This document shows positions 17,586-26,732 of a DNA stretch of 64,000 nucleotides, in pieces; within the stretch, counting starts at the first letter, position 1, and each line of letters begins with the position of its first letter. This DNA comes from Sphingomonas sp. MA1305 (GTDB lineage Bacteria; Pseudomonadota; Alphaproteobacteria; Sphingomonadales; Sphingomonadaceae): contig NZ_RCVT01000004.1 in the NCBI RefSeq assembly GCF_016107325.1, positions 62,001 to 126,000 on the forward strand, in the 5' to 3' direction. Position numbers and translations under genes: made by a program. The notes beneath the pieces were generated by a model. It saw only the letters and a list, made by a program, of their open reading frames with translations. It was not told the DNA's origin and did not search any database.

Positions 17586-18398
17586 ATGAAGCGGACGCAC
17601 CTTCCCCTCAACGGCATGCGCGTGCTTGACGCCGCGGCGCGCCACCTGTCCTTCACCCGTGCCGCCGACGAACTGGCAGTGACCCCCGCCGCGGTCGGGC
17701 AGCAGATCCGCGCGCTGGAGGACACGCTGGGCGTGGTGCTGTTCCGCCGCACGACGCGGGGACTGGAACTGACGCCGGAAGCGGAGGCGGGGCTCGCCCC
17801 GCTGCGCGACGGTTTCCTGCAGTTCGAGGAAGCCGTCCGCGCGATGCAGGCGGGTCAGTCGTCCAAGTCGCTGACCATCGCGGCGCCGCGCGACGTCACC
17901 GAAAAGTGGCTGATGCCGCGCCTCGCCGGGATCGCCGCTGCCGATCCCGACCTGCGCTTCGTGCTCGTCGCCGCCGACAGCCATGGGCCGGCGGCGGCGA
18001 TCGACTTCACCGAAGCCAACCTCGATCTCGCGCTTCGCTGGGGCGAGGGGCCCGGCGAACATGAGGGCGAGGCGATCGAATCGGACGGCATGATCACCGT
18101 CGTCGCGCCGGGCAGCGGCAAGGCGGGCGAGGCGACGATCGGCTGGCCCGGCGGTCCCGATCCGGAGGGGACGACGCTGGTCCGGGTCGGCGATGCCGGT
18201 CTGGCGATCGACGCCGCGGCGGCCGGCCTCGGCCGGGCGACCGTGCCCGAACTGCTCGCCGCTGCCGACATTGCGGCGGGACGGCTGGTCGCGATCGGCG
18301 AGCCGCAACCGTCGCGCTTCGGCTATTGGTTCGTCGCTCCCCTGCCGCAATGGCGCCAGGCCAAGGTGCGGGCGCTGGTCGACGCGCTGACCGCGTGA
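17586..18398 (+). CDS. LysR-family transcriptional regulator, GcvA-like
   Basis: A 270-residue regulator. The N-terminal winged helix (about 1-65) shows LNGMRVLDAAARHLSFTRAA and the recognition segment VTPAAVGQQIRALEDTLG, the form typical of GcvA rather than classical LysR. A periplasmic-binding-like effector domain follows (about 95-268). It is slightly shorter than most GcvA-type proteins because the loop before residue 150 is reduced. It follows apaG by ten bases and overlaps the downstream GNAT gene (GTGA). Targets are unknown; the divergent-target logic does not apply because both neighbours are in the same direction. Confidence 0.88.
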   Translation: MKRTHLPLNGMRVLDAAARHLSFTRAADELAVTPAAVGQQIRALEDTLGVVLFRRTTRGLELTPEAEAGLAPLRDGFLQFEEAVRAMQAGQSSKSLTIAAPRDVTEKWLMPRLAGIAAADPDLRFVLVAADSHGPAAAIDFTEANLDLALRWGEGPGEHEGEAIESDGMITVVAPGSGKAGEATIGWPGGPDPEGTTLVRVGDAGLAIDAAAAGLGRATVPELLAAADIAAGRLVAIGEPQPSRFGYWFVAPLPQWRQAKVRALVDALTA

Positions 18399-18913
18399 TC
18401 CCGATCCTCGCCACGGCGCGGCTGACATTACGGCCGCGGGTGGCGACCGATGCGGCGGCGCTGTTCCCGACGATGCGCGATCCGGCGGCGATGACCTGGT
18501 GGTCGCGGCCGCCGTTCACCGACGTTGCGGAGCTGGCCGATCATTTCGCGCTGTGCGACACCGGGCCGTGGCGTGCCTGGGCGATCACTCGGACGGGCGA
18601 CGACACCGCGATCGGCTTCGTATCCGCCGGCGCGCGTCGGCCCGGCGTCACGGAGATCGGCTATCTCCTCGCGCAGGACGCTGCGGGACAGGGGATCGCG
18701 GCGGAGGCGGTGTCGGCGGTGATCGACCGCCTGTTCGTCGAGGGGGATCGCCGCGTCTTCGCCGATACCGATCCCGACAATGGCCGGTCGATCGCGTTGC
18801 TCCGCCGCCTCGGCTTCACGCTGGAGGGGCGGCTGCGCGGGGAGTGGGAGACGCATATCGGCGTTCGCGACACGCTGCTCTTCGGCCTGTTGCGGGACGA
18901 ATGGCGCCACTGA
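18395..18913 (+). CDS. GNAT-family N-acetyltransferase, RimJ-like
   Basis: A 172-residue acetyl-CoA-dependent acetyltransferase. It opens with LATARLTLRPRVATDAAALF, typical of RimJ/RimL-like GNATs. The acetyl-CoA loop is in YLLAQDAAGQGIAAEA and the late signature DPDNGRSIALLRRLGF follows. The acceptor, protein alpha-amine or small molecule, cannot be predicted. The GTG start at 18395 overlaps the LysR stop, so both genes are probably expressed together. Confidence 0.87.
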   Translation: MIPILATARLTLRPRVATDAAALFPTMRDPAAMTWWSRPPFTDVAELADHFALCDTGPWRAWAITRTGDDTAIGFVSAGARRPGVTEIGYLLAQDAAGQGIAAEAVSAVIDRLFVEGDRRVFADTDPDNGRSIALLRRLGFTLEGRLRGEWETHIGVRDTLLFGLLRDEWRH

Positions 18914-19007
18914 GCAACCGGCAATGCCGGGCGAGGCTGCTCGCCAGCCTCGTCTTGCTCGTGCGCTCCCGCCGGTCGGGTCGTCACGCGCGCTGAGCCG
19001 CGCCTAT

Positions 19008-20315
19008 TCATCGCGTGACCTGCGCCAGCGCGCGCGTGACCAGCGCGATGAAGGCGGCGTCGTCGACCGCGGCGTCGCGGCGATGCCAGTCGCCGACCAC
19101 GGCATACCAGCGGCCGTCCTGCGTCTCGGCCAGCAGGTTGAGGGCGATCACCCCCGGTTCCGACCCACCCTTGAAGCCGACGTAGCGGAAACGCGCGGCG
19201 GTCGTAGGGTCGATCCCCGGATTGACAGCCAGGATCGCGCGCACCACCGGCCCCGCATCGCGTAGATGTGCGAGCAATCGCGCCATGTCGCGCGGCGCGG
19301 CGAACCATTCGACCGCGTCATTGGCGACCGGGCCTGATGAGAACATCATCGCATCGATCCGCTCACCGGCGATTCGCGCGGCCTGCGCCGTCAGCAGGGC
19401 TCGACGCGCCGCGGCATCGGCGCCGGTCCAGGCGGCGGTGAGCGCCGGATCGGCCTTGATCGCGAAGGCCTCTCGCGTCGTCAGCACCGGCCCCGCGCCG
19501 CCGAAGCGCGCCGCCATCGCATCCACCTCGCGCCTACCGAGCACGCCGATCAGCGTATCGGTCGCGGTATTGTCGCTGATCGCGATCATCAGCGTCGCCA
19601 AAGTCTGCAACGTCACCGGCGTGCCGCGCGGCCAGCCCTGCAGGATGCCCGAGGGCAGCGACGGCACACCGACCGGCACCACCTCGTCCCAGCGATGCCG
19701 GCCCGCCGCCACCTGACGCGCCGCCTCCGCCAGCACCCACAGCTTGAATGCGGAGCCGATCGGTGCCGGCGTCGCGTCGTCGATGGCGAGCGTGGCCTTC
19801 GGCGTCGCGCCCGCGAGGGCATAGACGCCAAGGCCGGTGGCGCCGGGCAGGGCGGCCAGATCCTTGGCGAGGGCGGCGGCGCTGTCGTCGGCGCGCGTGG
19901 TGCCGGTGATTCGCAGCCCGGCGATCGCATGGGGCGGGGCGGGATCGACCGCGATCAGCATCGTCGCGGTGCCGCGGTCGTAGGCGACCTCGACCGTCGC
20001 GGCGAAACGCCCCCGCGGCGTCAGCGACGCGATCCGCCGCGGCGCGCCCAAAGTATCGGCCAGCTGCTGCGTCAGCGGCGACCACTGGCCGAGCGGCACC
20101 GCCTGGCGGAAGACGGGGGCAAACAGGCTGTCATAGCCCGGACCGCCGGCGAGCAGTGGCAGCAAGGCCTCTGCCTGCGTCCGCACCGCCGGGTCGGCCG
20201 CGACCGCTTCGGTCGGCGGTGTCTGTGCGGCTGCGACGCTCGGCGCGAGCCCGGCGAGCGCCAGCGCGGCGATCAGTTCTTGAGCTTCCAGCCTTTGCGC
20301 AAGAGCAGATAGCAT
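19008..20315 (-). CDS. Secreted serine hydrolase of beta-lactamase fold, Orf12/LpqF-like
   Basis: A 435-residue exported protein with two domains. An N-terminal region (about 40-140) resembles the NTF2-like domain of Orf12 (Cpe) and LpqF. The class-A beta-lactamase-like domain has the SxxK nucleophile Ser188/Lys191 (SAFK), the SDN motif at 247-249 and KGGS at 382-385. The Glu166 general base with its ExxLN context of true class A enzymes is not visible; PRDMARLL follows the loop region. Deacylation may therefore be weak, and an esterase role is possible. The ATG at 20315 overlaps the permease gene by 43 bases; an in-frame CTG at 20276 sits exactly on the permease stop and could be the alternative start. 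Confidence 0.8.
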   Translation of the reverse strand: MLSALAQRLEAQELIAALALAGLAPSVAAAQTPPTEAVAADPAVRTQAEALLPLLAGGPGYDSLFAPVFRQAVPLGQWSPLTQQLADTLGAPRRIASLTPRGRFAATVEVAYDRGTATMLIAVDPAPPHAIAGLRITGTTRADDSAAALAKDLAALPGATGLGVYALAGATPKATLAIDDATPAPIGSAFKLWVLAEAARQVAAGRHRWDEVVPVGVPSLPSGILQGWPRGTPVTLQTLATLMIAISDNTATDTLIGVLGRREVDAMAARFGGAGPVLTTREAFAIKADPALTAAWTGADAAARRALLTAQAARIAGERIDAMMFSSGPVANDAVEWFAAPRDMARLLAHLRDAGPVVRAILAVNPGIDPTTAARFRYVGFKGGSEPGVIALNLLAETQDGRWYAVVGDWHRRDAAVDDAAFIALVTRALAQVTR

Positions 20316-21127
20316 GTCACCCCCAGCACCACGTCCGCCGCGAGGATCGCGACGCTGCCGATCATGATGGGCGAATCGGCGGTGCCGAGGAAGCCGTAAC
20401 GGAAGCCGGAAATGATATAGAAAAAGGGATTGGCGTGGCTGAACGCGCGGAAGGCGGGGGCGAGCCGATCGACCGAATAGAAGGTGCCCGACAGCAGCGA
20501 CAGCGGTGCGATGACGAAATTGGTCACCGCCGCGGCATGGTCGAACTTCTCCGCCCAGATCGACGTCAGCACGCCCAGGAAGGCGAGGAAGCCCGCGCCC
20601 AGGAAGCCGAACCACAGGATCGCCAGCGGATGGGCTGGCGTGACGTGGACGCCGGGATAGAGCGCCATTGCGCACCAGCAGATGAAGCCGACGATGAACG
20701 CCCGCGTCATCGCGCCGCCGACCAGCGCGGCGAGCAGTTCGGCGGTCGACAGCGGCGGCTGCAGGTAGTCGACGATCGTGCCCTGGATCTTGCCGACGAG
20801 CAGCGAGAAGCTGGCGTTGGCGAAGGCGGGACCCATCATCCCCTGGCTGATGATCAGGCCGGGGGCGATGAAATCGGCGAAGGGGATGATCGTGCCGCCG
20901 ACCTGCACCGGACTTTTCGCGCCGGTCGCGATGGTAAAGACGATCAGGAACAGCAAAGTCGTGATCGCCGGCGCCCATACCGTCTGGAGCTGCACCTTGA
21001 AGAACCGGCGCACCTCCTTCACATAGAGGGTCTTCAGGCCGCCCCAATTGACGTTCCGGATCACCGGAACACCGGGTGCGGACCGGATCGCCGAAGGAAT
21101 TTGGCCGATTGGGGGCTGGCTGCTCAT
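20273..21127 (-). CDS. ABC-2 type transporter permease
   Basis: A 284-residue inner-membrane protein with six hydrophobic segments. The family pattern is TLYVKEVRRFFKVQLQTVWA, then an FIAPGLIISQGMMG loop, and a late FSHANPFFYIISGFRYGFLG region like that of NodJ/YadH-type exporters. The ATPase subunit is not encoded next to it, so it either uses a distant partner or a split gene. It overlaps the beta-lactamase-fold gene downstream, suggesting a shared envelope role. The ATG start at 21127 is 66 bases from the divergent gcrA. Confidence 0.9.
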   Translation of the reverse strand: MSSQPPIGQIPSAIRSAPGVPVIRNVNWGGLKTLYVKEVRRFFKVQLQTVWAPAITTLLFLIVFTIATGAKSPVQVGGTIIPFADFIAPGLIISQGMMGPAFANASFSLLVGKIQGTIVDYLQPPLSTAELLAALVGGAMTRAFIVGFICWCAMALYPGVHVTPAHPLAILWFGFLGAGFLAFLGVLTSIWAEKFDHAAAVTNFVIAPLSLLSGTFYSVDRLAPAFRAFSHANPFFYIISGFRYGFLGTADSPIMIGSVAILAADVVLGVTCYLLLRKGWKLKN

Positions 21128-21193
21128 GGCCGATGCGGGTAACCGCAGCGACTGCCGCCCGCAACCCGGCTGACGTGTTAACGAGGAAAGACC

Positions 21194-21853
21194 ATGTCCT
21201 GGACCGACGAGCGGATCGATACGCTCAAGACGATGTGGGAGGCGGGGCAGACCGCCAGCCAGATCGCCGACGCGCTGGGCGGCGTCAGCCGCAACGCCGT
21301 GATCGGCAAGGCGCACCGGCTGGGCCTGCAGTCGCGCCCGTCGCCGGTCAAGCCGAACGAGCCGGAGGCCAAGGCGGCGTCCGAACCGGTCGCGGCCGTC
21401 GCCGCGCCACCGGCCCCGCCCGCGCCGGAGCCTCAGGTGGAGGCCGCCGCCGAGGAACCGCCGTTCCGCGACGAGCCGGTCGCGCCGCCGACGCCGGAAC
21501 CGGTGCGCGACCCGCAGCCGGTGCTGCGTTCGGTCGGCCCCGGCGGCTTCGTCCGCCAGTCGCCCGGCGAGCAAGCGCCGCCCGCCACCCCCGCGCCGCC
21601 GCGCCGGCTGGTGCCGGCCAAGCCCTCGCCCGAGATCGCGGGCAAGACGACGCTGCTCGATCTCAACGACCGCATCTGCAAATGGCCGCTCGGCCATCCC
21701 GGCGAGCCCGACTTCCATTTCTGCGGCGAGAAGGTGAACCCCGGCTTCCCCTATTGCGTCGCCCATTGCGGCCACGCTTATCAGGCGCAGCTGCCCCGCC
21801 GCGACCGTCGCCCGCCGCCGCCGCTGCCCTTCGGCGGCCCGCGCGTGCGCTGA
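21194..21853 (+). CDS. gcrA: GcrA cell-cycle regulator
   Basis: A 219-residue alphaproteobacterial sigma70 cofactor. The N-terminal DNA-binding domain (about 1-48) reads MSWTDERIDTLKTMWEAG and SRNAVIGKAHRLGL. A long proline/alanine-rich linker separates it from the C-terminal sigma-interacting region, with RICKWPLGHP and the cysteine-containing segment ending HCGHAYQ. In Caulobacter, GcrA acts at promoters methylated at GANTC by CcrM. The ribosome binding site GAGGAAAG is well placed before the ATG at 21194. Confidence 0.96.
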   Translation: MSWTDERIDTLKTMWEAGQTASQIADALGGVSRNAVIGKAHRLGLQSRPSPVKPNEPEAKAASEPVAAVAAPPAPPAPEPQVEAAAEEPPFRDEPVAPPTPEPVRDPQPVLRSVGPGGFVRQSPGEQAPPATPAPPRRLVPAKPSPEIAGKTTLLDLNDRICKWPLGHPGEPDFHFCGEKVNPGFPYCVAHCGHAYQAQLPRRDRRPPPPLPFGGPRVR

Positions 21854-21958
21854 AGCCAAGCTTCAGCGCCGCGGTCTGCGGGCCGGCCGGCGCGGCCACG
21901 AGCCGCGTCCGACGTCATGGGATTTACTCCCATGACGGGGTGCGCGGGCATTCTTGCT

Positions 21959-22738
21959 TCAACCCGGCGCCGCGGCGGAGCCTGCCAGCAGCCCGCCGTC
22001 GATGGTGATTTCCGTCCCGGTGACATAGGTGGCTTCGTCGGACGCCAGCGTCACCGCTACCGCCGCGACCTCCTCGGGCAAGCCGAAGCGCCGCAGCGGC
22101 GTGTCCGCGACCAAGGCCTGCATCCGCTCCTCCCGGTCTGCGCCATCACCCAGCATCGGCTCCCACATTGGCGTCAATATCGCGGCGGGATGGATCGAGT
22201 TGCAGCGGATTTGCCAGCCTTGCTGCGCACAATAGAGCGCGACCGTCTTGCTGTGGTTGCGGATCGCCGCCTTGGATGAAGCATAGGCCGCGGCGCCGGG
22301 AATGCCGACCAGCCCCGAACGGGACGAGATGTTGATGATCGATCCGGCGCCCGCCGCCTTCATCGCGCCGATCGCATAGCGGCAGCCAAGAAAGGTGCCG
22401 TCCAGGTTGATCCGATGCACCGCCCGCCAATCGGCGAGACTGGCATGTTCCGGATCGTGTCGCGTCATACCGGATTCGAATCCCGTGACGCCGGCATTGT
22501 TGACCACGACGTCCGCCACCGGGACGCAGGCGGCCAGGCGCGACCAATCGCTTTCCTCTCCGACATCAAGAGGCTCAAACCGGCAGCCGATCGCCGTGGC
22601 CGTCGCAGTGCCGGCAACATCGTCGATATCGGTGACGACGACGGTCGCCCCTTCGTCATGGAAGCGTTGGGCGATCGCTCGGCCGATACCGCGCGCCGCG
22701 CCGGTGATGACGCACGTCTTGTCTTTCAGTCGTTGCAT
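21959..22738 (-). CDS. SDR-family oxidoreductase
   Basis: A 259-residue classical SDR. The cofactor loop TGAARGIG is near residues 13-20, NNAG near 80, and the catalytic Ser-Tyr-Lys lie in INISSRSG and AAYASSKAA. The end of the protein has [13 protein letters not shown], normal for the family. An Asp at the end of the second beta strand (VVVTDIDD) favours NAD over NADP. Resembles cyclopentanol/hydroxysteroid-type dehydrogenases, but the substrate is unknown. It is a single gene between gcrA and parE. Confidence 0.9.
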   Translation of the reverse strand: MQRLKDKTCVITGAARGIGRAIAQRFHDEGATVVVTDIDDVAGTATATAIGCRFEPLDVGEESDWSRLAACVPVADVVVNNAGVTGFESGMTRHDPEHASLADWRAVHRINLDGTFLGCRYAIGAMKAAGAGSIINISSRSGLVGIPGAAAYASSKAAIRNHSKTVALYCAQQGWQIRCNSIHPAAILTPMWEPMLGDGADREERMQALVADTPLRRFGLPEEVAAVAVTLASDEATYVTGTEITIDGGLLAGSAAAPG

Positions 22739-22943
22739 GATGGTCTCGTAACCAGAGGTCGACCGGCGGCATCGGCCGCCTGCGAATGTTCGGCCGCGTC
22801 AGCGGTCTCGCTGGATCATGTCGAACGCTCCTCCGTACCGGCGCTAAGATAGAACATCGGCCTTGCAGCCGCAAACCGGTCGACAGGGCGCCGATCCGGC
22901 CCGCACCTTGCCCTTCGCGCCTCCGTACCCCATACGTTCGCAC

Positions 22944-24926
22944 ATGGCCGACGATCTGTTCGCTTCCAACGCTTCCACCCAACAGAATTACGATGCCTCC
23001 TCGATCGAGGTGCTGGAGGGGCTCGAACCCGTCCGCCGTCGCCCCGGCATGTATGTCGGCGGTACCGACGAGCGCGCGCTGCACCATCTTGCCGCAGAGG
23101 TGCTCGACAATGCGATGGACGAGGCGGTCGCCGGTCATGCGACGCGGATCGAGGTGACGCTGGAGCCGGGCAACCGGCTGACCATCGTCGACAACGGCCG
23201 CGGCATCCCGGTCGATCCGCATCCCAAATTTCCCGACAAGTCGGCGCTGGAGGTGATCCTCTCGACGCTCCATTCCGGTGGCAAGTTCGCCGGCAAGGCC
23301 TATGCGACCAGCGGAGGCTTGCATGGCGTCGGCGTTTCGGTGGTCAATGCCCTGTCCAGCGAAACGGTTGTCGAGGTCGCGCGCGACCGGCAGCTGTATC
23401 GCCAGCGGTTCAGTCGCGGCCAGACGCTGGGGCCGCTCGAGCATGTCGGCGCGGCGCCGAACCGGCGCGGCACCTCGGTGACCTTCGTGCCCGACGTCGA
23501 GATCTTCGGCCCCGAACTCGGCTTCAAGCCCAAGCGGCTCTACCAGCTCGCCCGGTCGAAGGCCTATCTCTATGCGGGGGTCGAGATCCGCTGGAAGTGC
23601 GCGCCCGCGCTGGTCGAGGGCAGCGATACGCCGGCCGAGGCGGTGTTCCAGTTCCCCGGCGGCCTCGCCGACCATCTCAAGGAACAGATCGGCGCTCGCG
23701 AATGCGCCACCACCGACTTCTTCGCCGGGCGGCAGGATTTTCCCGGCGAGCAGGGCCGCGTCGAATGGGCGGTCGCCTGGCCGTTGTGGAGCGACGGCAG
23801 CTACAGCTGGTATTGCAACACCATCCCGACCCCCGACGGCGGCACGCACGAACAGGGCCTGCGCCAGGCGCTGGTCCGGGGCCTGCGCGCCTTCGGCGAA
23901 CTGGTGAACCAGAAGAAGGCGAAGGACATCACTGCGGACGACGTGATGATCGGCAGCGAGCTGATGCTCAGCGTCTTCATCCGCGATCCGCAGTTCCAGA
24001 GCCAGACCAAGGACCGGCTGACCAGCCCGGAGGCGGCGGGTCTGGTCGAGAAGGCGGTGCGCGACCATTTCGACCATTGGCTCGGCCACAATATGGACCG
24101 GGGCAAGGCGCTGCTCGGCTATGTGCTCGACCGGATGGACGAGCGGCTGCGCCGCAAGGCGGAGCGCGAGGTCAAGCGCAAGACCGCAACCAGCGCGCGC
24201 AAACTGCGCCTGCCCGGCAAGCTGACCGACTGCGCCGCCGACAGCCCGGAGGGCACCGAGCTGTTCATCGTCGAGGGCGATTCGGCCGGCGGCTCGGCGA
24301 AGCAGGCGCGCGACCGCAAGACGCAGGCGATCCTGCCGATCCGCGGCAAGATCCTCAATGTCGCCAGCGCGACCAGCGCCAAGATCCTGGCGAACCAGGA
24401 AATTGCCGATCTGATCCAGGCTCTGGGTTGTGGTACGCGCAAGGACTGCCTGCCCGACAATCTCCGCTACGAGCGGATCGTCATCATGACCGACGCGGAC
24501 GTCGATGGCGCGCATATCGCGACGCTGCTGATGACCTTCTTCTTCCAGGAGATGCCCGATTTGGTCCGGCGTGGGCATCTGTATCTGGCGCAGCCGCCGC
24601 TCTATCGTCTGACCGCGGGCGCCAAGTCGCTCTACGCCCGCGACGACGCACACCGCGCCGAGCTGGAGCGCACCGCGTTCAAGGGCAAGAAGGTCGAGGT
24701 CGCACGGTTCAAGGGGCTGGGCGAGATGAACCCGCAGCAGCTGCGCGAAACCACGATGGACCCGAAGACACGCGGCATGATCCGCATCACCCTGCCGCAG
24801 GAATATGAGGAGCGGGCGGGCGTCAAGGATCTGGTCGACCGGCTGATGGGCAACAATCCGGCCCACCGCTTCGCCTTCATCCAGGAAAATGCCGCACGGC
24901 TGGACGAGGAAGCGATCGACGCGTGA
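22944..24926 (+). CDS. parE: DNA topoisomerase IV subunit B
   Basis: A 660-residue ATPase subunit of topoisomerase IV, which decatenates replicated chromosomes. The GHKL ATPase domain has VLDNAMDEA (Mg/ATP Asn), DNGRGIPVD and the ATP lid GGLHGVGVSVVNALS. The transducer domain includes the QTKDRL lysine. The TOPRIM domain has EGDSAGGSAKQ and DADVDGAHI, and the tail PQQLRETTMDP. Length and the absence of the GyrB insertion support ParE over GyrB. I chose the ATG at 22944; earlier codons in frame add no recognisable sequence. Confidence 0.96.
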   Translation: MADDLFASNASTQQNYDASSIEVLEGLEPVRRRPGMYVGGTDERALHHLAAEVLDNAMDEAVAGHATRIEVTLEPGNRLTIVDNGRGIPVDPHPKFPDKSALEVILSTLHSGGKFAGKAYATSGGLHGVGVSVVNALSSETVVEVARDRQLYRQRFSRGQTLGPLEHVGAAPNRRGTSVTFVPDVEIFGPELGFKPKRLYQLARSKAYLYAGVEIRWKCAPALVEGSDTPAEAVFQFPGGLADHLKEQIGARECATTDFFAGRQDFPGEQGRVEWAVAWPLWSDGSYSWYCNTIPTPDGGTHEQGLRQALVRGLRAFGELVNQKKAKDITADDVMIGSELMLSVFIRDPQFQSQTKDRLTSPEAAGLVEKAVRDHFDHWLGHNMDRGKALLGYVLDRMDERLRRKAEREVKRKTATSARKLRLPGKLTDCAADSPEGTELFIVEGDSAGGSAKQARDRKTQAILPIRGKILNVASATSAKILANQEIADLIQALGCGTRKDCLPDNLRYERIVIMTDADVDGAHIATLLMTFFFQEMPDLVRRGHLYLAQPPLYRLTAGAKSLYARDDAHRAELERTAFKGKKVEVARFKGLGEMNPQQLRETTMDPKTRGMIRITLPQEYEERAGVKDLVDRLMGNNPAHRFAFIQENAARLDEEAIDA

Positions 24927-24929
24927 CGG

Positions 24930-24955
24930 GGCTCCGCGGCGCGGGCCGCGGAGCC
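24930..24955. terminator. GC-rich hairpin between convergent genes
   Basis: An 11-bp perfect stem (GGCTCCGCGGC with its complement) and a 4-base loop lie between parE and the convergent small gene. There is no T-run on either side, so terminator function is only probable. Confidence 0.5.
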
Positions 24956-24965
24956 GGGTCGCCCC

Positions 24966-25226
24966 TCACTTGACGACGAAGGTCACGCCCTGCGCTTCCC
25001 AGTCGGCGCGGGTCTGGCACAATGTCTGCGGCATGTCCTTGGTCGCCTTGCTGCCCAGCGTCGTCTTGGGCATGCAGAGACGGCCTTCCTTGTTATCCAT
25101 CATCTTGGCGGTCATCGTGATTGTCGCCGGCGCCTTGCTGCGTGCGAAGGCGGGAGCGGAAGCGCCGGCGGCCAATGCGATGGCGGCGGCGAACAGGGCG
25201 GGGCGGGCGAATGCGGTACGGGTCAT
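24966..25226 (-). CDS. Small secreted protein of unknown function
   Basis: An 86-residue protein with a clear Sec signal peptide (MTRTAFARPALF, then an Ala-rich core ending APAFA). The mature part is about 58 residues with two cysteines (LCMPKT and LCQTRADWE) that could form a disulfide. It also has the conserved-looking ends ATITMTAKM and GVTFVVK. I start at the ATG 25226, which gives the signal peptide directly. It has the look of a sphingomonad-specific periplasmic protein; no domain is recognised. Confidence 0.75.
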   Translation of the reverse strand: MTRTAFARPALFAAAIALAAGASAPAFARSKAPATITMTAKMMDNKEGRLCMPKTTLGSKATKDMPQTLCQTRADWEAQGVTFVVK

Positions 25227-25502
25227 GATGAAGGTCCTCCTGCGATTGATATCTGGTCCGGGCTTGCTGCCCGGTACCTGATGCACTGCATTACCCATGC
25301 CAAACACCTAAGATGCTGTAATACAAAGATTATGTCTATTCCGTGGCTAAGCGCCTTGGGCTTGAAGACCAGAAAGTGGCGGCTGTCGCCAAGCATCGGC
25401 GGCCTGTCATGGTCGGGTGGTCAGTCACGTGTTGCGCGGGGGTCTCTCGCCTGCCGTCCTTTTTTGAGGTATGATGACTAAAAACGGGGAGTGTTGATCG
25501 TG

Positions 25503-26675
25503 ATGCTAGCAGCATTTCTTCTCTTGCAGACAGTTGTCGCGGCACCATCCAGCCCGGGCAACGCAGAGGATGAAGTCGTCGTCACGGCGACACGTCTGGC
25601 CGGTGCGAAGCATGCCTTGGACGCATGCATCGCGCAGCAATGCCCACCGAACAAGGAAATGCGCGCAGCACTCAGCTACGCCAACGAACAGTTTCTCGCC
25701 GGCGACTATCCTGAAGCCCTGCGCACCATTCGCATGTCGCGCAGTCGCAACGACCATTTTGCTGCGCAATTTCCCTATGAAGTGTCCGATCTTGCCCGGG
25801 CGAGTTCGGTCCTGTCATCTTACGACGGTCGGATCATGGCGTCGCGGATCGACGCGCGATCGGCCACGGATGCGTTGCGGGCAGGCCTGAAGGCGACCGA
25901 TCCGATCATTCAAGTTCAGCGTCTCGAAACGGCGGATCGGATGCTGTTGAATGACGGGGGCGATCCGGTCGTTCGCCTCAATATGGCCTTGGCCATCTAC
26001 GACGAGGTTGCCGCCAAGGCGCGGCAGCTCGGGAACGTGCCGGTGGAGGGGCATGCGCTCTTCCGCAAGGCATCCGTCCTGACCGAAGTTGCCCGCGACC
26101 AGCCTCTTTATAAGGATCGGGCGCTACGGGCGATTGCAGCGCTGCGTGACCATGACGGGGCCGCGTTCGCGCCCTTCCGCAGTGCGGGTCTGATGCTGCA
26201 AGCCCGGATCGCGGCGCGCAGCGGCAAGGGGGAGGCGGCGCGGCAATTGCTCATGACCCTCCCTGCCGACGAACGGCGCTCGCCCTTGTTGGTCGACGAG
26301 CCGTTTCTCGATTTGACCGGTTATCAGCTTCAGGGCAGCACGATCGACGATCGTCCGCAATGGGCGGACGTGGGCTTCTGGGTGCGGCCGGACGGATCGG
26401 TCGATGATGTCGAGGTCGTCCAGCGATCCGCTGCCGAACCAGGTGCCTGGCTGCGGGCGAAGATGGCCAATGTCGCCAAGCGCACCTATGCGCCGCTCCC
26501 CGTCGGCGCCGATTCGCCCGGCGTCTACAGGGTCGAACGCTATTCGATGATCTTCGATCGTACGCCGGGTTTCGGCCGGGTTCCGATCCGCTCGGATGCC
26601 GGGCGTCTGATGACCATGGATGTGACGACGGTGCGGCCGGGTGGCCTCGGCGATGCGACGGTGCCCGTGTCCTGA
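25503..26675 (+). CDS. Secreted protein of unknown function with helical-repeat and TonB-C-like regions
   Basis: About 390 residues with a signal peptide (LAAFLLLQTVVAA). The middle part (about 35-250) is alpha-helical with repeat-like pairs such as YANEQFLAGDYPEALR and ARQLLMTLPAD, suggesting TPR-type folds. The C-terminal region (about 290-355) resembles a TonB C-terminal domain in having VGFWVRPDGSVDDVEVVQRS and later Tyr-Ala-Pro-Leu. The start is uncertain: GTG 25491, GTG 25500 and ATG 25503 are in frame, and the GGGGA at 25486-25490 best fits the latter two. Base use is less GC-skewed than its neighbours, and the upstream gap is AT-rich, so lineage-specific gain is possible. Confidence 0.7.
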   Translation: MLAAFLLLQTVVAAPSSPGNAEDEVVVTATRLAGAKHALDACIAQQCPPNKEMRAALSYANEQFLAGDYPEALRTIRMSRSRNDHFAAQFPYEVSDLARASSVLSSYDGRIMASRIDARSATDALRAGLKATDPIIQVQRLETADRMLLNDGGDPVVRLNMALAIYDEVAAKARQLGNVPVEGHALFRKASVLTEVARDQPLYKDRALRAIAALRDHDGAAFAPFRSAGLMLQARIAARSGKGEAARQLLMTLPADERRSPLLVDEPFLDLTGYQLQGSTIDDRPQWADVGFWVRPDGSVDDVEVVQRSAAEPGAWLRAKMANVAKRTYAPLPVGADSPGVYRVERYSMIFDRTPGFGRVPIRSDAGRLMTMDVTTVRPGGLGDATVPVS

Positions 26676-26732
26676 CGGTCTGATCGCGACACGGTGTTGA
26701 TTCGCCGCATAGCTTGCCGGTATGACGATATC

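Noticed and set aside
22470..22490. tRNA T-arm-like sequence GGATTCGAATCCC
   Set aside because: It lies inside a conserved SDR gene, and no acceptor stem, D-arm or anticodon arm pairs around it.
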